Source: Gammaproteobacteria bacterium
Lineage (GTDB): Bacteria > Pseudomonadota > Gammaproteobacteria > Magnimaribacterales > D2472
Assembly (NCBI GenBank): GCA_002710265.1
Contig: PAJW01000020.1
Span: 22,163-27,729, forward strand
DNA length: 5,567 nt
Reading direction: 5' to 3'
Below the pieces are notes generated by a model that saw only the letters and a list, made by a program, of their open reading frames with translations, did no database searches and had not been told where the DNA came from. Positions 4,928 to 5,567 of the stretch are shown piece after piece; position 1 is the first letter of the stretch; each line of letters opens with the position of its first letter. Made by a program: the position numbers and the translations under genes.

Positions 4928-5567
4928 TTAATATGCCTGAAAGGCTTGTGGTTGGTGGAACATAAGGGAGATTATCAAATCTATACCAATTTGCTTCAGC
5001 TATTTCCTTTTCATCTAAGATAATTTCTCCAGATTCATATTCACATGAGAAACCTAACATTAGTTGAGATGGAAATGGCCATGGTTGACTTCCATGATAT
5101 TTAATATTTTTTACATGTAGATTTACTTCTTCTAAAACTTCACGCTTAACAGTTTCTTCAGCTGATTCAGAAACCTCTACAAAGCCAGCAAGAATACTAA
5201 AAAGACCCTCTGGAAATAAATTATTTCTTGCAAGTAATATTTCATCGCCTCTTGTTACCATGGCCAATACACACGGTGAGATTTGAGGATAAATCATTGT
5301 TGAAGAACCAGGTGAATATAGTGCCTCTTCATTAGTATCAAATTTATTGAGTTCTCCACTATAACCAGAATATTTATTACTTCGAACCCAATGTAATAAT
5401 TGATTTGCCCTCCCCATTAAGACAATATCATTTGCATTAGAAACTGCTAATAAATGCCTAATGTCATATTCAACTAGATTCTCATAACCAACATTTATAT
5501 CTTCATTCAATTCTGAGATATCAATAGCATAAATTTTTTTGTTGTTATTCTCGCCAATACCAACATG
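4899..5567 (-). CDS. nudC: NudC-type Nudix NAD(H)/NAD-cap pyrophosphatase (5' end beyond window)
   Basis: Hydrolyses NAD(H) to NMN(H) and AMP, and in E. coli removes NAD caps from RNA 5' ends; the same role is inferred here. The frame is open to the window edge, giving 222 codons (about 30 N-terminal residues missing by alignment). An in-frame TTG at 5510 exists but homologous sequence continues upstream, so it is not the start. The Nudix box spans visible residues 128-150 (GFVEVSE...REVLEEVNL), with catalytic E143, E146 and E147. SQPWPFPS (160-167) is the NudC-specific motif, E188 matches E. coli E219, and EANWYR is conserved. Oddities: the zinc-ribbon cysteines (E. coli C98, C101, C116, C119) are all serine (S67, S70, S85, S88), and the last Nudix-box glycine is Asn149. 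No frameshift is seen and surrounding motifs are intact, so the gene looks functional. It is convergent with rne. Confidence 0.93.
   Translation of the reverse strand, partial: HVGIGENNNKKIYAIDISELNEDINVGYENLVEYDIRHLLAVSNANDIVLMGRANQLLHWVRSNKYSGYSGELNKFDTNEEALYSPGSSTMIYPQISPCVLAMVTRGDEILLARNNLFPEGLFSILAGFVEVSESAEETVKREVLEEVNLHVKNIKYHGSQPWPFPSQLMLGFSCEYESGEIILDEKEIAEANWYRFDNLPYVPPTTSLSGILINSFVEDHS
4935..4945 (+). terminator. Weak hairpin just after the rne stop
   Basis: GCCT-GAA-AGGC forms a 4-bp GC-rich stem 7 nt beyond the rne stop, inside the 3' end of nudC. The following bases (TTGTGG) are not a real U-run. It is at best a partial terminator or a 3'-end stabilising stem for rne mRNA, and on the nudC strand it lies inside the coding region. 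Confidence 0.2.

Noticed and set aside
5508..5510. TTG at 5510 as the nudC start
   Set aside because: The frame stays open to the window edge and the upstream residues (GENNNKKIYAIDISEL) suit the NudC N-terminal domain; a start here would make the protein too short.

Overview
The window reads as a chromosomal core region of a small-genome, AT-rich gammaproteobacterium. By eye G+C is about one third, and lower inside rluC. The proteins align closely with my memory of the E. coli homologues. The order rne <-> rluC > rpmF > fabD > fabG is the classic gammaproteobacterial rne/rluC/fab cluster in compacted form. A streamlined marine lineage (SAR86-like) would fit, but the sequence alone does not prove it. 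There are no mobile elements, CRISPR arrays, tRNA or rRNA genes.

Layout. Minus strand, transcribed right to left from about 2717 to 1: rluC (23S rRNA pseudouridine synthase, 1836-2717), rpmF (ribosomal protein L32, 1569-1778), fabD (malonyl-CoA:ACP transacylase, 646-1566) and fabG (3-oxoacyl-ACP reductase, cut by the left edge, 1-649). A 191-nt divergent region (2718-2908) separates rluC from rne (RNase E, 2909-4927, plus strand). It holds a plausible rne promoter and a leader with small hairpins. On the right, nudC (Nudix NAD-cap/NADH pyrophosphatase, 4899-5567, minus strand, cut by the right edge) converges on rne, and the two coding regions overlap by 29 nt.

How the genes work together. 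The left block links ribosome production (L32, rRNA modification) with type II fatty-acid synthesis, as in E. coli. However, yceF and yceD (between rluC and rpmF) and plsX and fabH (between rpmF and fabD) are missing from their usual places. The right block pairs the main mRNA decay endonuclease with an RNA decapping/NAD(H) hydrolase.

Most notable observation. Both RNA-decay proteins lack the zinc-binding cysteines typical of their families. The RNase E has no CPxCxGxG Zn-link. In NudC all four zinc ligands are serine at exactly the E. coli spacing (SX2S-X14-SX2S). Catalytic residues are intact in both. No wholly new multi-gene system is visible. The loss of zinc sites in two adjacent RNA-decay genes is the point most worth following up.
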